Assembly (NCBI RefSeq): GCF_003205875.1
Contig: NZ_PUBZ01000082.1
Location: 43,040-107,039 of the forward strand
Direction: 5' to 3'
Source of the DNA: Herpetosiphon llansteffanensis
GTDB lineage: Bacteria > Chloroflexota > Chloroflexia > Chloroflexales > Herpetosiphonaceae
DNA: 64,000 bases
Shown: one piece after another, positions 1 through 7,626 of the stretch
Position numbering within the stretch: the first letter of the stretch is position 1
How the letters are laid out: the number at the start of each line of letters is the position of its first letter
Translations under genes and position numbers: made by a program
The notes under the pieces: model-generated
What the model saw: only the letters and a program-made list of their open reading frames with translations
Told to the model about the DNA's origin: nothing
Databases searched by the model: none

Positions 1-1038
1 GATACTGCGCAACGAATGTACAAGCAAGCCCAAGCCAACAGTGAAATTAATGGCTTGAGCCAACCAGATTTTGCGCGTTGTTTATATTATTTGCGTAAAC
101 CGCAGGCCGCTGATTATTTGCGCCAAGTCGCGCAGAAACGGCCTAATTTGCTAAATTATGAAGCAGCGCGGATCAATTGGTATCGCCTAGCAGGCGATCA
201 GGCAGCGATGCAAACCGTCTATCAGCAATTATTACACAAAGCAGCCAAAGCAGACCGCCGCGCGTATGCTGATTATCAAGTGCAAATCTTCCAAGCCCAC
301 TTTTGGCTCGCCAATGATCGCGAATGTATCCAGCTCTATCAACGCGAAGCCAGCCTGCAAGAATGGCCATTATTTGGTTTAATTGCCCAAATTGCTGAAG
401 CCCGCTTAACTCGTAATCAGCAACGAGCCTTGGCAATGGCGCAGCGTTTCGCCCAAGAAATCCGCACCGAATTACTTGAACCTTGGGACGATTGGATACT
501 CAATTATTGGGATCTCTATGAAATTTGCTGTGGCTTGCTCGACCCGCCGCTCCAACTCGATACCGCCTTGCTTGCGCCAGCCAGCAACCCGAGCCAACGC
601 TTGCTTGAGCTATGCCGTGCCGAACAGGTTGTTGCCGTTGAATGGGCAACTTACAATAATCAGGATGAGGGCGAAATTGGCTATCAAAGCTATACCCTCG
701 CCGATGGCACAACCAAATCGTTTGGGGAAGGCTTTGTCAACCAAGAATTAGAGCGCTTGGTGTGGGACATCATGAATTTTGATTGGTTTCAAGCACTATC
801 CCAATATCAACAATATGGAATTTACCGGCTTGATGTTGCCAAAGCTGTTGTCAATCATGTGGGCGAGATTTGGACGAGCTACGATTACGACGAAATGGAA
901 GCCCAAGGCTGGCTTGATGAAAATTATGCCCTCACGCCGCATCCTACCGATCCTGACTTGTATGTCATGTCTTTGCCTGAAGCACAACATCAAACCATTG
1001 ATGTGACTTTTTGGCAGGGCGAACGGCGGAATTACTAG
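1..1038 (+). CDS. Hypothetical protein, 5'-truncated by window edge; paralogue of the next gene
   Basis: The frame is open from base 1, and the start almost certainly lies outside the window because the paralogue at 1056-2189 has about 30 more N-terminal residues. I do not recognise the family. The N-terminal two thirds look all-helical (LYYLRKPQAADYLRQ, YEAARINWYRLAGD) and recall a degenerate TPR-like solenoid. The C-terminal third is acidic and aromatic (ELERLVWDIMNFDWFQAL, then a D/E/Y-rich tail). Motifs shared with the next protein run along its whole length, so this is a tandem duplication. The gap to the next gene is 17 bp and both are probably co-transcribed. No signal peptide or membrane segment is visible. 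Function unknown. Confidence 0.75.
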   Translation, partial: DTAQRMYKQAQANSEINGLSQPDFARCLYYLRKPQAADYLRQVAQKRPNLLNYEAARINWYRLAGDQAAMQTVYQQLLHKAAKADRRAYADYQVQIFQAHFWLANDRECIQLYQREASLQEWPLFGLIAQIAEARLTRNQQRALAMAQRFAQEIRTELLEPWDDWILNYWDLYEICCGLLDPPLQLDTALLAPASNPSQRLLELCRAEQVVAVEWATYNNQDEGEIGYQSYTLADGTTKSFGEGFVNQELERLVWDIMNFDWFQALSQYQQYGIYRLDVAKAVVNHVGEIWTSYDYDEMEAQGWLDENYALTPHPTDPDLYVMSLPEAQHQTIDVTFWQGERRNY

Positions 1039-1055
1039 CTGTGAGTGGAGAAGCT

Positions 1056-2189
1056 ATGGACTTAGAATACCCGAACCTGCGCTTGAATCAACAACGCTTG
1101 CACGAAATGGTGCAACAAATTTACAAAAATAACGAAACTCAACCGCAGGGTTCCTTCTATCAACTCCCCGAGTTAGCCCGCTGCCTGTATTATTTGCGTG
1201 ATCCGCAGGCCGCTGACTATTTACGCCAAGCAGCTCAGAAACAAGCTCCAAGCATCATTTATAAAACAGCAATGATCGATTATGAAGCAGAGCGGATCAA
1301 TTGGTATCGTCTAGCAGGCGATCGGGCCACAATGCAAAGGCTCTATCTGCAATTATTATACAAAGCAACCAAGGCCGACAATTCGGATTATGTCAGATAT
1401 CAACCACAACTTTTCGCAGCTCACTTTTGGCTCGGCAACGATCGCGAATGTATCCAGCTCTATCTACAAGATTCAAACCTGCAAGAATGGTCAATCTGTG
1501 GCTGGATCGCCCAAATTGCTGAAGCACGCTTAACCAATAACCCACAACTGGCCTTAGAAATAGCGCGGCGCTGTGCGCGCGAAATCCGCGCCGAACGGGT
1601 TGAACCGTGGGATCATTGGGCAATGTATTGGGATTTGTACGAAATTTGCTGTGGATTACTCGACCCGCCGCTCAACATTGACCAACCGCTGGCTAGCGAT
1701 GATCCGCTTGATAGCGACGGACGTATCGATTTGGCGCACCCTGCCGAACGCTTGATCGAGCTGTTGCAAGCAGAACAAATTACGAGCCTCGAATGGGCAA
1801 TTTACAACAATCACGACGAGGCCGAAGTTGGCTATAGGCTCTATCGTTTAGCCGATGGAACCAGCAAACCGCTCAGTGAAGGCTTTATCAACCAAGAATT
1901 AGAGCGCTTGGTATGGGATTTCATGAATTTTGATTGGGCCGGAGCATTGCCAGAATATCAACCCCATGGCGTGTATCAGCTTGATATAGCCAACGCCATG
2001 GTCAATTATGTGGGCATGATCTGGAATGAATATGATTATGCAGAAGAGCAAGCCTACGAAATTAACTCTTTGCTCTATCCGGTAACAGTCCACCCTGCGA
2101 ACCCAGAATTGTATGTGATGTATCTGCCTGAGGATCAACACCAAGGAGTTGATGTGGCCTTTTGGCATGGCGAACAGCGAGGCTATTGA
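1056..2189 (+). CDS. Hypothetical protein, tandem paralogue of the preceding gene
   Basis: 377 aa. The start at 1056 is chosen because GGAG sits 6 nt upstream and the protein then opens with MDLEYPNLRLNQQRLHEM; an upstream in-frame start lies inside the preceding gene. It matches the truncated upstream protein over its whole length (shared blocks RCLYYLR-PQAADYLRQ, WDLYEICCGLLDPPL, NQELERLVWD-MNFDW). It carries small insertions, for example a D/S/L-rich loop near residue 225. The architecture is helical N-terminal solenoid plus an acidic C-terminal domain, with no recognisable catalytic motif. The stop overlaps the next start by one base (TGATG), so translation of the DUF6915-like gene is probably coupled. 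Function unknown. Confidence 0.75.
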   Translation: MDLEYPNLRLNQQRLHEMVQQIYKNNETQPQGSFYQLPELARCLYYLRDPQAADYLRQAAQKQAPSIIYKTAMIDYEAERINWYRLAGDRATMQRLYLQLLYKATKADNSDYVRYQPQLFAAHFWLGNDRECIQLYLQDSNLQEWSICGWIAQIAEARLTNNPQLALEIARRCAREIRAERVEPWDHWAMYWDLYEICCGLLDPPLNIDQPLASDDPLDSDGRIDLAHPAERLIELLQAEQITSLEWAIYNNHDEAEVGYRLYRLADGTSKPLSEGFINQELERLVWDFMNFDWAGALPEYQPHGVYQLDIANAMVNYVGMIWNEYDYAEEQAYEINSLLYPVTVHPANPELYVMYLPEDQHQGVDVAFWHGEQRGY

Positions 2190-2854
2190 TGTCACATCCC
2201 TATTATCACGCTCGCAGCGCAGCCCAGCGCTGGGGCGGCATTTGGCAAGATTATTGGCCAATTGAACATTGGTTTGATAGCAGCAAAAGCTATTGTATCG
2301 ATCCGCGCCATCGCATGCTGTTGCATCAGCCCTATGGCATCGAATTATGTCTAGCAATCTTTGGTGACGTTTGGCAACGCCCATCCGATCAACAAACCGT
2401 CGCCACTGAGTTAATTGCCAACCAGCATATTCAAGAGGATTTTGCTGGCACAGTGCCAAGCCTTGAGCAATGGTTTGCCAGCACTACTACGCCAGCGTGG
2501 CTACGCCCGCGAGCTTCGATTACTGAAATTTGTATGCAACGTTTTGGCGGCCACGAAACCGATTATGCCGACTTTGAAACGTGGTTTAATCGGCCAAGTC
2601 GTTATGGCGACGATCCCCACTATCAATTATTGGTGTTGAACACATTCGCAGCATTTTTGTGCGAGCAAACTTTAGGCGTGCTTTGGCAACGCCCATCGGA
2701 TGCTAAGCCGTTTCCAACGCGGATTATTGCCGAAGCAATTATCAACCGCATATGTGGCGGCTATATTCCCGCACCGCTCGAAGTGCTCAAGTTCACGCCG
2801 GTTAAGCCATGGATGAGCCAAGGAGCTAAAGCCCTGTCACGCCAATTCGATTAA
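2189..2854 (+). CDS. DUF6915-like protein with two internal repeats
   Basis: 221 aa. It starts at 2189 in a TGATG overlap with the previous gene, with GAGG upstream; an earlier in-frame ATG at 2162 has no better context. The N-terminus (MSHPYYHARSAAQRWGG, IEHWFDSSK, RHRMLLH...GIELCLAIFGD) resembles what I remember of the DUF6915 family: a His near the N-terminus, a GG-x-x-DY-x-x-I-x-x-WFD block and an RHR motif. The second half repeats the same plan in degenerate form (MQRFGGHETDYADFETWFNR, then HYQLLVLNTFAAFLCEQTLG). Both halves contain WQRPSD. It is therefore an internal duplication in which the second copy lost the RHR block. Biochemical role unknown. Soluble, no signal peptide. Confidence 0.6.
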   Translation: MSHPYYHARSAAQRWGGIWQDYWPIEHWFDSSKSYCIDPRHRMLLHQPYGIELCLAIFGDVWQRPSDQQTVATELIANQHIQEDFAGTVPSLEQWFASTTTPAWLRPRASITEICMQRFGGHETDYADFETWFNRPSRYGDDPHYQLLVLNTFAAFLCEQTLGVLWQRPSDAKPFPTRIIAEAIINRICGGYIPAPLEVLKFTPVKPWMSQGAKALSRQFD

Positions 2855-2855
2855 A

Positions 2856-2904
2856 ATAATTGCTCACCCCAACCTTGCTCCGTGGGCGCGGGGTGAGCAA
2901 TTAT
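2856..2904. terminator. Bidirectional terminator-like hairpin
   Basis: A perfect 15-bp inverted repeat, ATAATTGCTCACCCC at 2856-2870 and its complement at 2890-2904, with a 19-nt loop. It lies between two convergent stop codons (plus-strand gene ending 2854, minus-strand LysR gene ending 2913). A/T runs at the stem base on both sides fit a shared intrinsic terminator. Confidence 0.8.
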
Positions 2905-2912
2905 CCAATTGA

Positions 2913-3797
2913 TTATTGCGCATAATGCTGGCTGACCCATTCGTGCAATACCTGATGCAGCGCCGCCGCCGCTGGCGAAGGTTGGCGTTGACTATGGCGA
3001 ATCAGCCGCAAGGTGCGTTGCAAGCTGCCATCAGCAATCGTCAAGGCATGCAAGCCGATGCGCTGATCGATGGCTAATTGCGGGACAACCGCCACGCCCA
3101 AGCCTGCCGCCACCAAACTCACCACCGTATCCATCTCGCCGCCATCGAGCACAATCCGTGGCGCAAAGCCAGCCTGCTCGCAGAGTTGCAAGGTATAATT
3201 GCGCAGCTCGTAGCCCTGCGGAAATAGAATAAAGCCTTCATCGCGTAGCTCGCTGGCAACCACACTCTGACGCTCGGCAAACCGATGCTGCTGGCTAACC
3301 GCCACGACTAGCGGCTCGCTCAGCAAGGTGGTCGATTCTACGCCATGCACAAGCGCTGAAACAATCGCTAGATCAACCACGCCTGCATTGAGCAATTCGA
3401 CCAACTCGCTAGCTCCAGCTTCGTGCAATTCGAGTTGAATGCCCTGATAGCGCCGATTGAACGCGGCCAAGGCCTGCGGAATCAGCCGCGTGCCGACCGT
3501 TGGCGTAACCCCCAACGAAACATGACCAACCGTCAGATCAGCGCGGGCTTGTATGGCTTGGCGCGCTGCCTGAATTTCGGCCAAAACCCGTCGGGCATAG
3601 GGCAACAGCATATGGCCAGCATCGCTTAACTCAACCCCACGCCCAACCCGATCAAACAACTGCACCCCCACTTCCTGCTCCAACGCTTGCAGTGCTTTGC
3701 TCAACGAAGGCTGGGCAATATGCTGTTCGTGGGCAGCTTTGGTAACATTGCCCAAGCGTGCCACCGCTTCAAAATAGCGTAATTGACTAAATTCCAT
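2913..3797 (-). CDS. LysR-family transcriptional regulator
   Basis: 294 aa DNA-binding regulator. The start at 3797 is set by AAGGAG about 7 nt upstream and by the canonical LTTR opening MEFSQLRYFEAVARLGNVTKAA. The winged HTH spans about residues 1-60 (HIAQPSLSKALQALE is the recognition region). The periplasmic-binding-like effector domain follows (GVTPTVGTRLIPQAL near 95, GLGVAVVPQLAI near 245). Length is normal for the family. It is divergent from the SdhA/FrdA-type flavoprotein gene, and a perfect T-N11-A dyad lies 24 bp upstream of the start. It therefore probably autoregulates and controls its divergent neighbour. The effector is unknown; overall style resembles the GltC/CynR-like branch. 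Confidence 0.9.
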   Translation of the reverse strand: MEFSQLRYFEAVARLGNVTKAAHEQHIAQPSLSKALQALEQEVGVQLFDRVGRGVELSDAGHMLLPYARRVLAEIQAARQAIQARADLTVGHVSLGVTPTVGTRLIPQALAAFNRRYQGIQLELHEAGASELVELLNAGVVDLAIVSALVHGVESTTLLSEPLVVAVSQQHRFAERQSVVASELRDEGFILFPQGYELRNYTLQLCEQAGFAPRIVLDGGEMDTVVSLVAAGLGVAVVPQLAIDQRIGLHALTIADGSLQRTLRLIRHSQRQPSPAAAALHQVLHEWVSQHYAQ

Positions 3798-3820
3798 CAC
3801 CGCTCCTTGATTAATATTTG

Positions 3821-3835
3821 ATAGCCTCAGGCTAT
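3821..3835. promoter_or_regulatory. Probable LysR-type operator (T-N11-A dyad)
   Basis: ATAGCCTCAGGCTAT is a perfect 6-3-6 palindrome containing T-N11-A, the classical LTTR half-site arrangement. It sits between the LysR gene (start 3797) and the flavoprotein gene (start 3975), closer to the regulator, as expected for an autoregulatory recognition site. Binding is inferred, not shown. Confidence 0.65.
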
Positions 3836-3974
3836 GATTTATAGAGCAATCATATCTTAGACGTAGCGATTTGTTAACGGTAGAGTACCCAACAACAACT
3901 ATATGCCTTGGCGCAATACGGGGCAATCGTTGATTGATTGCGCTAAGGCTTCATGCTACACAATGAGGTATGCT

Positions 3975-5705
3975 ATGCGGCAGCGTTACACAAGCGATGT
4001 TTTGGTGATTGGCACAGGCGGGGCTGGTTTACGGGCAGCAATTGAGTTGCACGATCAAGGCTTGAAGGTTTTGTTGGTTGGTAAGCGGCCAAAAGCCGAT
4101 GCCCACACGGTTTTGGCTGCTGGCGGCATCAATGCAGCCTTAGCGACGGTCGATCCTGAAGATACATGGGCGATTCACGCCGCCGATACCTTGCAAGAGG
4201 GTCGCATGCTCGGCGACCCGCGCATGGTCGAATTGCTCTGTCAACAAGCGCCGCAGGTAATTGCCGAATTAGAAGCCTGGGGCATGCCCTTCGCACGCAC
4301 CAGCACTGGCCTGATCGATCAGCGCTATTTTGGCGCGCATCGCTATCGCCGTACTAGCTTTGTTGGCGATTACACCGGGCTTGAGATTATTAATGCCTTA
4401 ATGCGCGAAGTTGAGCATCGCCAAATTCCGATTCTCGAACGAGCGTATATCAGCGATTTGCTGCACACTGGCAATCGGGTTAATGGTGCATATGGCTTTT
4501 GGCTGGCTGATCAACGCCAATTTGTGATTGAAAGCAACGCCGTCATTTTGGCGACTGGCGGCCATATTCATATTTACCAACGTTCCTCGTCGCGGCGACG
4601 CGAAAATACTGGCGATGGCATGGCCTTGGGTTTGCAGGTTGGCGCACATTTGGCCGATATGGAGTTGGTGCAATTTCACCCATCGGGCATGATTTTCCCG
4701 CACGAATTGGCAGGAACTTTGGTGACAGAAGCAGTGCGCGGCGAAGGTGGGCGATTGTACAACCGCCATGGCGAACGGTTTATGCAGCGCTACGATGCTG
4801 AACGCATGGAATTATCGACCCGCGACCGCGTGGCCTTGGCCAATTACACTGAAATTATGGCCGGGCGTGGCAGTGAGCATGGCGGGGTTTGGCTCGATAT
4901 TAGCCATATGCCAGCGAACTTAATTCGCGAACGCTTGCCACGCATGGTTGAGCAATTTCAAGCTGTGGGCGTTGATATTACTCGCGAGGCCATGCAAATT
5001 GCGCCAACCGCGCATTATTCGATGGGTGGCTTGAAAGTCGATCCATTCAGCCATGCGACCAATGTAGCTGGCTTGTATGCTGCTGGCGAGGTAACCGCTG
5101 GCGTGCATGGAGCCAATCGCTTAGGCGGCAATAGTTTGGCCGAAATTTTGGTTTTTGGGCGGATTGCAGCTCAGCATGCTGCCGAGTATGTGCGCCAACA
5201 TAGCGAGCAGCCAGTCCAAGCGGCGCAAATTGAGCAAGCAGCTGAACGCTTGGCATGGGCTAGCCAGCAAGCAGGCGATTTCCACCGCAGCCTGATCGAT
5301 CAATTGCAGCAGGTGGTTTGGCACGGAGCAGGCGTGGTGCGCAACGAACAAACGATCGAAGCTAGTCTTGATCAACTGCATACGCTGCGCTCACAAGCCC
5401 AGCAACGTTCGCTTGGAGCAGCCGATTTGGCCGCCAGCTTAGATTTACAATCGATGTTGCTGACTGCCGAAGCCACAATGTTGGCAGCCTTGATGCGGCC
5501 AGAAAGCCGTGGCGCACATCAGCGTAGCGATTTTCCGGCAACTGATCCCTTGTGGCAACGCACAATCGTCATCAAGCCTTATCGCGATCAAACCGAGCAG
5601 CTACGGCTTCAGCTGGATACAGAGTTAATTCCGACCGCTAGCGAAGCAGTGCAAGCAGCCTTCAGCCAGCAAGAATATAGTGTAGCTGGAAGGCTCGTTG
5701 AATAA
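3975..5705 (+). CDS. SdhA/FrdA-type FAD-dependent flavoprotein (succinate dehydrogenase/fumarate reductase superfamily)
   Basis: 576 aa. The start at 3975 is chosen because GAGG lies 6 nt upstream; in-frame starts at 3903 and 3963 are less well placed. The Rossmann motif VIGTGGAGLRAA is at residues 11-22. AHTVLAAGG holds His44, equivalent to the covalent-FAD histidine of SdhA/FrdA, which L-aspartate oxidases lack. Catalytic blocks of the SdhA type are present: QFHPSGM, VTEAVRGEGG, STRDRVALA, PTAHYSMGG and HGANRLGGNSL. The C-terminal helical domain has ESRGAHQRSDFP. No iron-sulfur (SdhB) or membrane-anchor gene is adjacent, so it is an orphan flavoprotein. It may oxidise or reduce fumarate/succinate or a related dicarboxylate, with a partner encoded elsewhere. 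L-aspartate oxidase is the main alternative. Probably controlled by the divergent LysR protein. Confidence 0.85.
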   Translation: MRQRYTSDVLVIGTGGAGLRAAIELHDQGLKVLLVGKRPKADAHTVLAAGGINAALATVDPEDTWAIHAADTLQEGRMLGDPRMVELLCQQAPQVIAELEAWGMPFARTSTGLIDQRYFGAHRYRRTSFVGDYTGLEIINALMREVEHRQIPILERAYISDLLHTGNRVNGAYGFWLADQRQFVIESNAVILATGGHIHIYQRSSSRRRENTGDGMALGLQVGAHLADMELVQFHPSGMIFPHELAGTLVTEAVRGEGGRLYNRHGERFMQRYDAERMELSTRDRVALANYTEIMAGRGSEHGGVWLDISHMPANLIRERLPRMVEQFQAVGVDITREAMQIAPTAHYSMGGLKVDPFSHATNVAGLYAAGEVTAGVHGANRLGGNSLAEILVFGRIAAQHAAEYVRQHSEQPVQAAQIEQAAERLAWASQQAGDFHRSLIDQLQQVVWHGAGVVRNEQTIEASLDQLHTLRSQAQQRSLGAADLAASLDLQSMLLTAEATMLAALMRPESRGAHQRSDFPATDPLWQRTIVIKPYRDQTEQLRLQLDTELIPTASEAVQAAFSQQEYSVAGRLVE

Positions 5706-5725
5706 CTATTTTTAATCCACACAGG

Positions 5726-6175
5726 GATGAAATCGCGAAGAACACGAAGAGCGCGAAGTTTTTAGCCCCAGATTGCCACAGATTTGTAGGATTAGATTCT
5801 CTGTTCTTTGGCGGTTCATCCCTCATCCTTCATCCTTCTTCCTTCAGTTGCTCTGCGCCGCTGCGTTAAAGAATTGATCCACGAAGCGCACGAAGAGCAC
5901 GAAGGACGGTCCGCTAGCCCATAGCCAATCGCCCATAGCCATACCTTCTCTGCGCTTCTGCGTTTCAGAAATCAAAAATCAGAACAAAGAGCATAGAGCA
6001 TAGAACATAAGGCTATAAGCTACAGGCTTTCGGACATTGATTTGGAACCCACAGCATTAAAGCCAATAGCCAATAGCCAATAGCCAATAGCCAATTGGTA
6101 ATCTGTGGCCAAAAAACTTAACCTTCGTGTCCTTCGTGGATCAACAACGTAGCCTTCGCGTTCTTCGCGGTTACT
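5726..6175. repeat. Intergenic block of heptamer/nonamer tandem repeats
   Basis: This fills most of the 592-bp gap between genes. Modules in order: nonamers built on CACGAAGAG (5733-5758); CCACAGATT (about 5773); heptamers CATCCTT (5817-5845); an invariant module TTGCTCTGCGCCGCTGCG (from 5848); CACGAAG nonamers again (5880-5907); CCCATAG heptamers (5916-5943); AGAGCAT heptamers (about 5988-6009); CCAATAG heptamers (6062-6094). It closes with AATCTGTGGCC and CTTCGTG/CTTCGCG, the reverse complements of the opening modules. It resembles the short tandemly repeated repetitive (STRR) sequences known from cyanobacteria. No credible gene is seen inside. The same modules recur in six other gaps of the window. 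Confidence 0.85.
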
Positions 6176-6218
6176 GCCCCCTGACCCCTCGCAAAAACGT
6201 CTGCTTGCAAGCATCGTG

Positions 6219-6224
6219 TATAAT
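6219..6224 (+). promoter_or_regulatory. -10 element upstream of the SPFH gene
   Basis: A consensus TATAAT preceded directly by TG, 74 bp before the SPFH start. No good -35 hexamer sits at 16-18 bp, so this would be an extended -10-like promoter if used. Confidence 0.4.
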
Positions 6225-6297
6225 AGGCCGCAGTACTTGTTAATGGTTTTTTGAGCCTTGCTGCTGGCTTGCGGCTTAACTGCATGGGAGGCCAACG

Positions 6298-7602
6298 ATG
6301 AGCCGGTTATCGCCCTCTGTCCTCGTGATTATCCTGCTGGTAAGCTGTTTATTTATTTATATCGGGCCAGCCCAATCGCAAGCAAATCAAGGTCTGGTTG
6401 GGATAATTCTGCTCCTAATTGTCCTAATTGGGCTTTTTTTGGCGTTTAGTCGTGGCTCGATTGCCCAACGCGAATCGGCGCGGAATATGCTAGGCACCTT
6501 AACTGGCATTACGGCAGTTTCGTGTGCCGCTTTGCTTGGCCAACAAGCTTTGAATGGCAATTTGTTGGGCTTGATGTGTGCTCCGGTGCTGCTTGCTGGC
6601 GTATATATGGTCTTTTTGGCCATGACTGCACGGATTGGCCAGCATGTTGAAGAAGGCGAAGTGTTGCTGATTCAACGCCGTATGGATCATCAACATATTA
6701 TTCGCCCGCCTGGCTTGCATTCGCCAATTGTGCCCGCCCTCGAAGTTGGGGTCGCGGTAATGCCAACCTACAATATTCAGACTGATGTTGAAGTTGATAT
6801 GGTTGATACTGCGTCGTTGCATAAAGTCGATAAAATTATGGTCGATACGCAATCGCGAATTATTCAGCGCTTTCCCGATGAGGGCGAAAGCATGGCCGTG
6901 GAAATGCGCTATGAAGGCTTTTTGAAACTACCCTACAACTATCCCAACCGTGACCATATTTTTAAAGAAATTGCCGACCGCCGCAATATCGATGTGATGC
7001 AAGTGCGTATGAGTGCCGATTTTTGGATCGAAGCGATTCAATCGCAATTACGTCGCGACGTTGAAGAAGATTTACGGGCAATTATCCACGATAGCACCTT
7101 TTATAACCCCGAAAAACGGAGTTATGGCAAGCTTACACCTGCTGATATTTCTGCACGGCGAGCTGAAATTGCTGCCCAATTAAAAAATCGCTTGCAAGAA
7201 AAAGTGCAGCAATGGGGCATCGAAGTGCTTGATATTGGCATTACCCAAGTTATCTTGAATGCTGATCGAATTAAGGCCTTTTATCGGGGCATTACCGCTG
7301 ATCTCGAAATTCAAGCTGCCAATCGGCTATCGGAGCAAGAAATTAAGCGCACCATGGCAATGGCTGACGCAGAAGCCTATCAACGCAAGAAATTGGCTGA
7401 AACAGATCTGGAAATTCAACGCCAACGCAACGAAATTGAAAATGCTTCTAGCTTGCAAATGCTGCAAGATTGGATGAATACAATCATCGCTGATAACCCA
7501 GAAATGAAACCAGATGATTTGAAACATTTGCTCACCTTGGCGCTCGATGAGCACGAAAAACGCAAGGTCTACCGCGAACACAATCTGATTGACCAAGAAT
7601 AA
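6298..7602 (+). CDS. SPFH/Band 7 (prohibitin-like) membrane protein
   Basis: 434 aa. GGGAGG 8 nt upstream supports this start. The N-terminus has four hydrophobic segments (about residues 7-23, 32-51, 64-80 and 88-110). A Band 7/SPFH domain follows (GEVLLIQRRMDH...RPPGLHSPIVP, then DVEVDMVD and the VEEDLRAIIHD region). After about residue 325 there is an alpha-helical, Ala/Glu/Lys/Gln-rich coiled coil (NRLSEQEIKRTMAMADAEAY). The polytopic N-terminus is longer than in stomatin- or flotillin-like proteins, which usually have one hairpin. The family scaffolds membrane microdomains and oligomerises through the coiled coil. The PfkB-family kinase gene begins 24 bp downstream and may share its transcript. 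Confidence 0.8.
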   Translation: MSRLSPSVLVIILLVSCLFIYIGPAQSQANQGLVGIILLLIVLIGLFLAFSRGSIAQRESARNMLGTLTGITAVSCAALLGQQALNGNLLGLMCAPVLLAGVYMVFLAMTARIGQHVEEGEVLLIQRRMDHQHIIRPPGLHSPIVPALEVGVAVMPTYNIQTDVEVDMVDTASLHKVDKIMVDTQSRIIQRFPDEGESMAVEMRYEGFLKLPYNYPNRDHIFKEIADRRNIDVMQVRMSADFWIEAIQSQLRRDVEEDLRAIIHDSTFYNPEKRSYGKLTPADISARRAEIAAQLKNRLQEKVQQWGIEVLDIGITQVILNADRIKAFYRGITADLEIQAANRLSEQEIKRTMAMADAEAYQRKKLAETDLEIQRQRNEIENASSLQMLQDWMNTIIADNPEMKPDDLKHLLTLALDEHEKRKVYREHNLIDQE

Positions 7603-7626
7603 TGCTATAACAGGGAGTTGGCTGGC

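Noticed and set aside
5726..6175. Possible CRISPR array
   Set aside because: The repeats are 7-9 bp, contiguous and degenerate, with no 20-50 bp repeat/spacer pattern and no cas genes.
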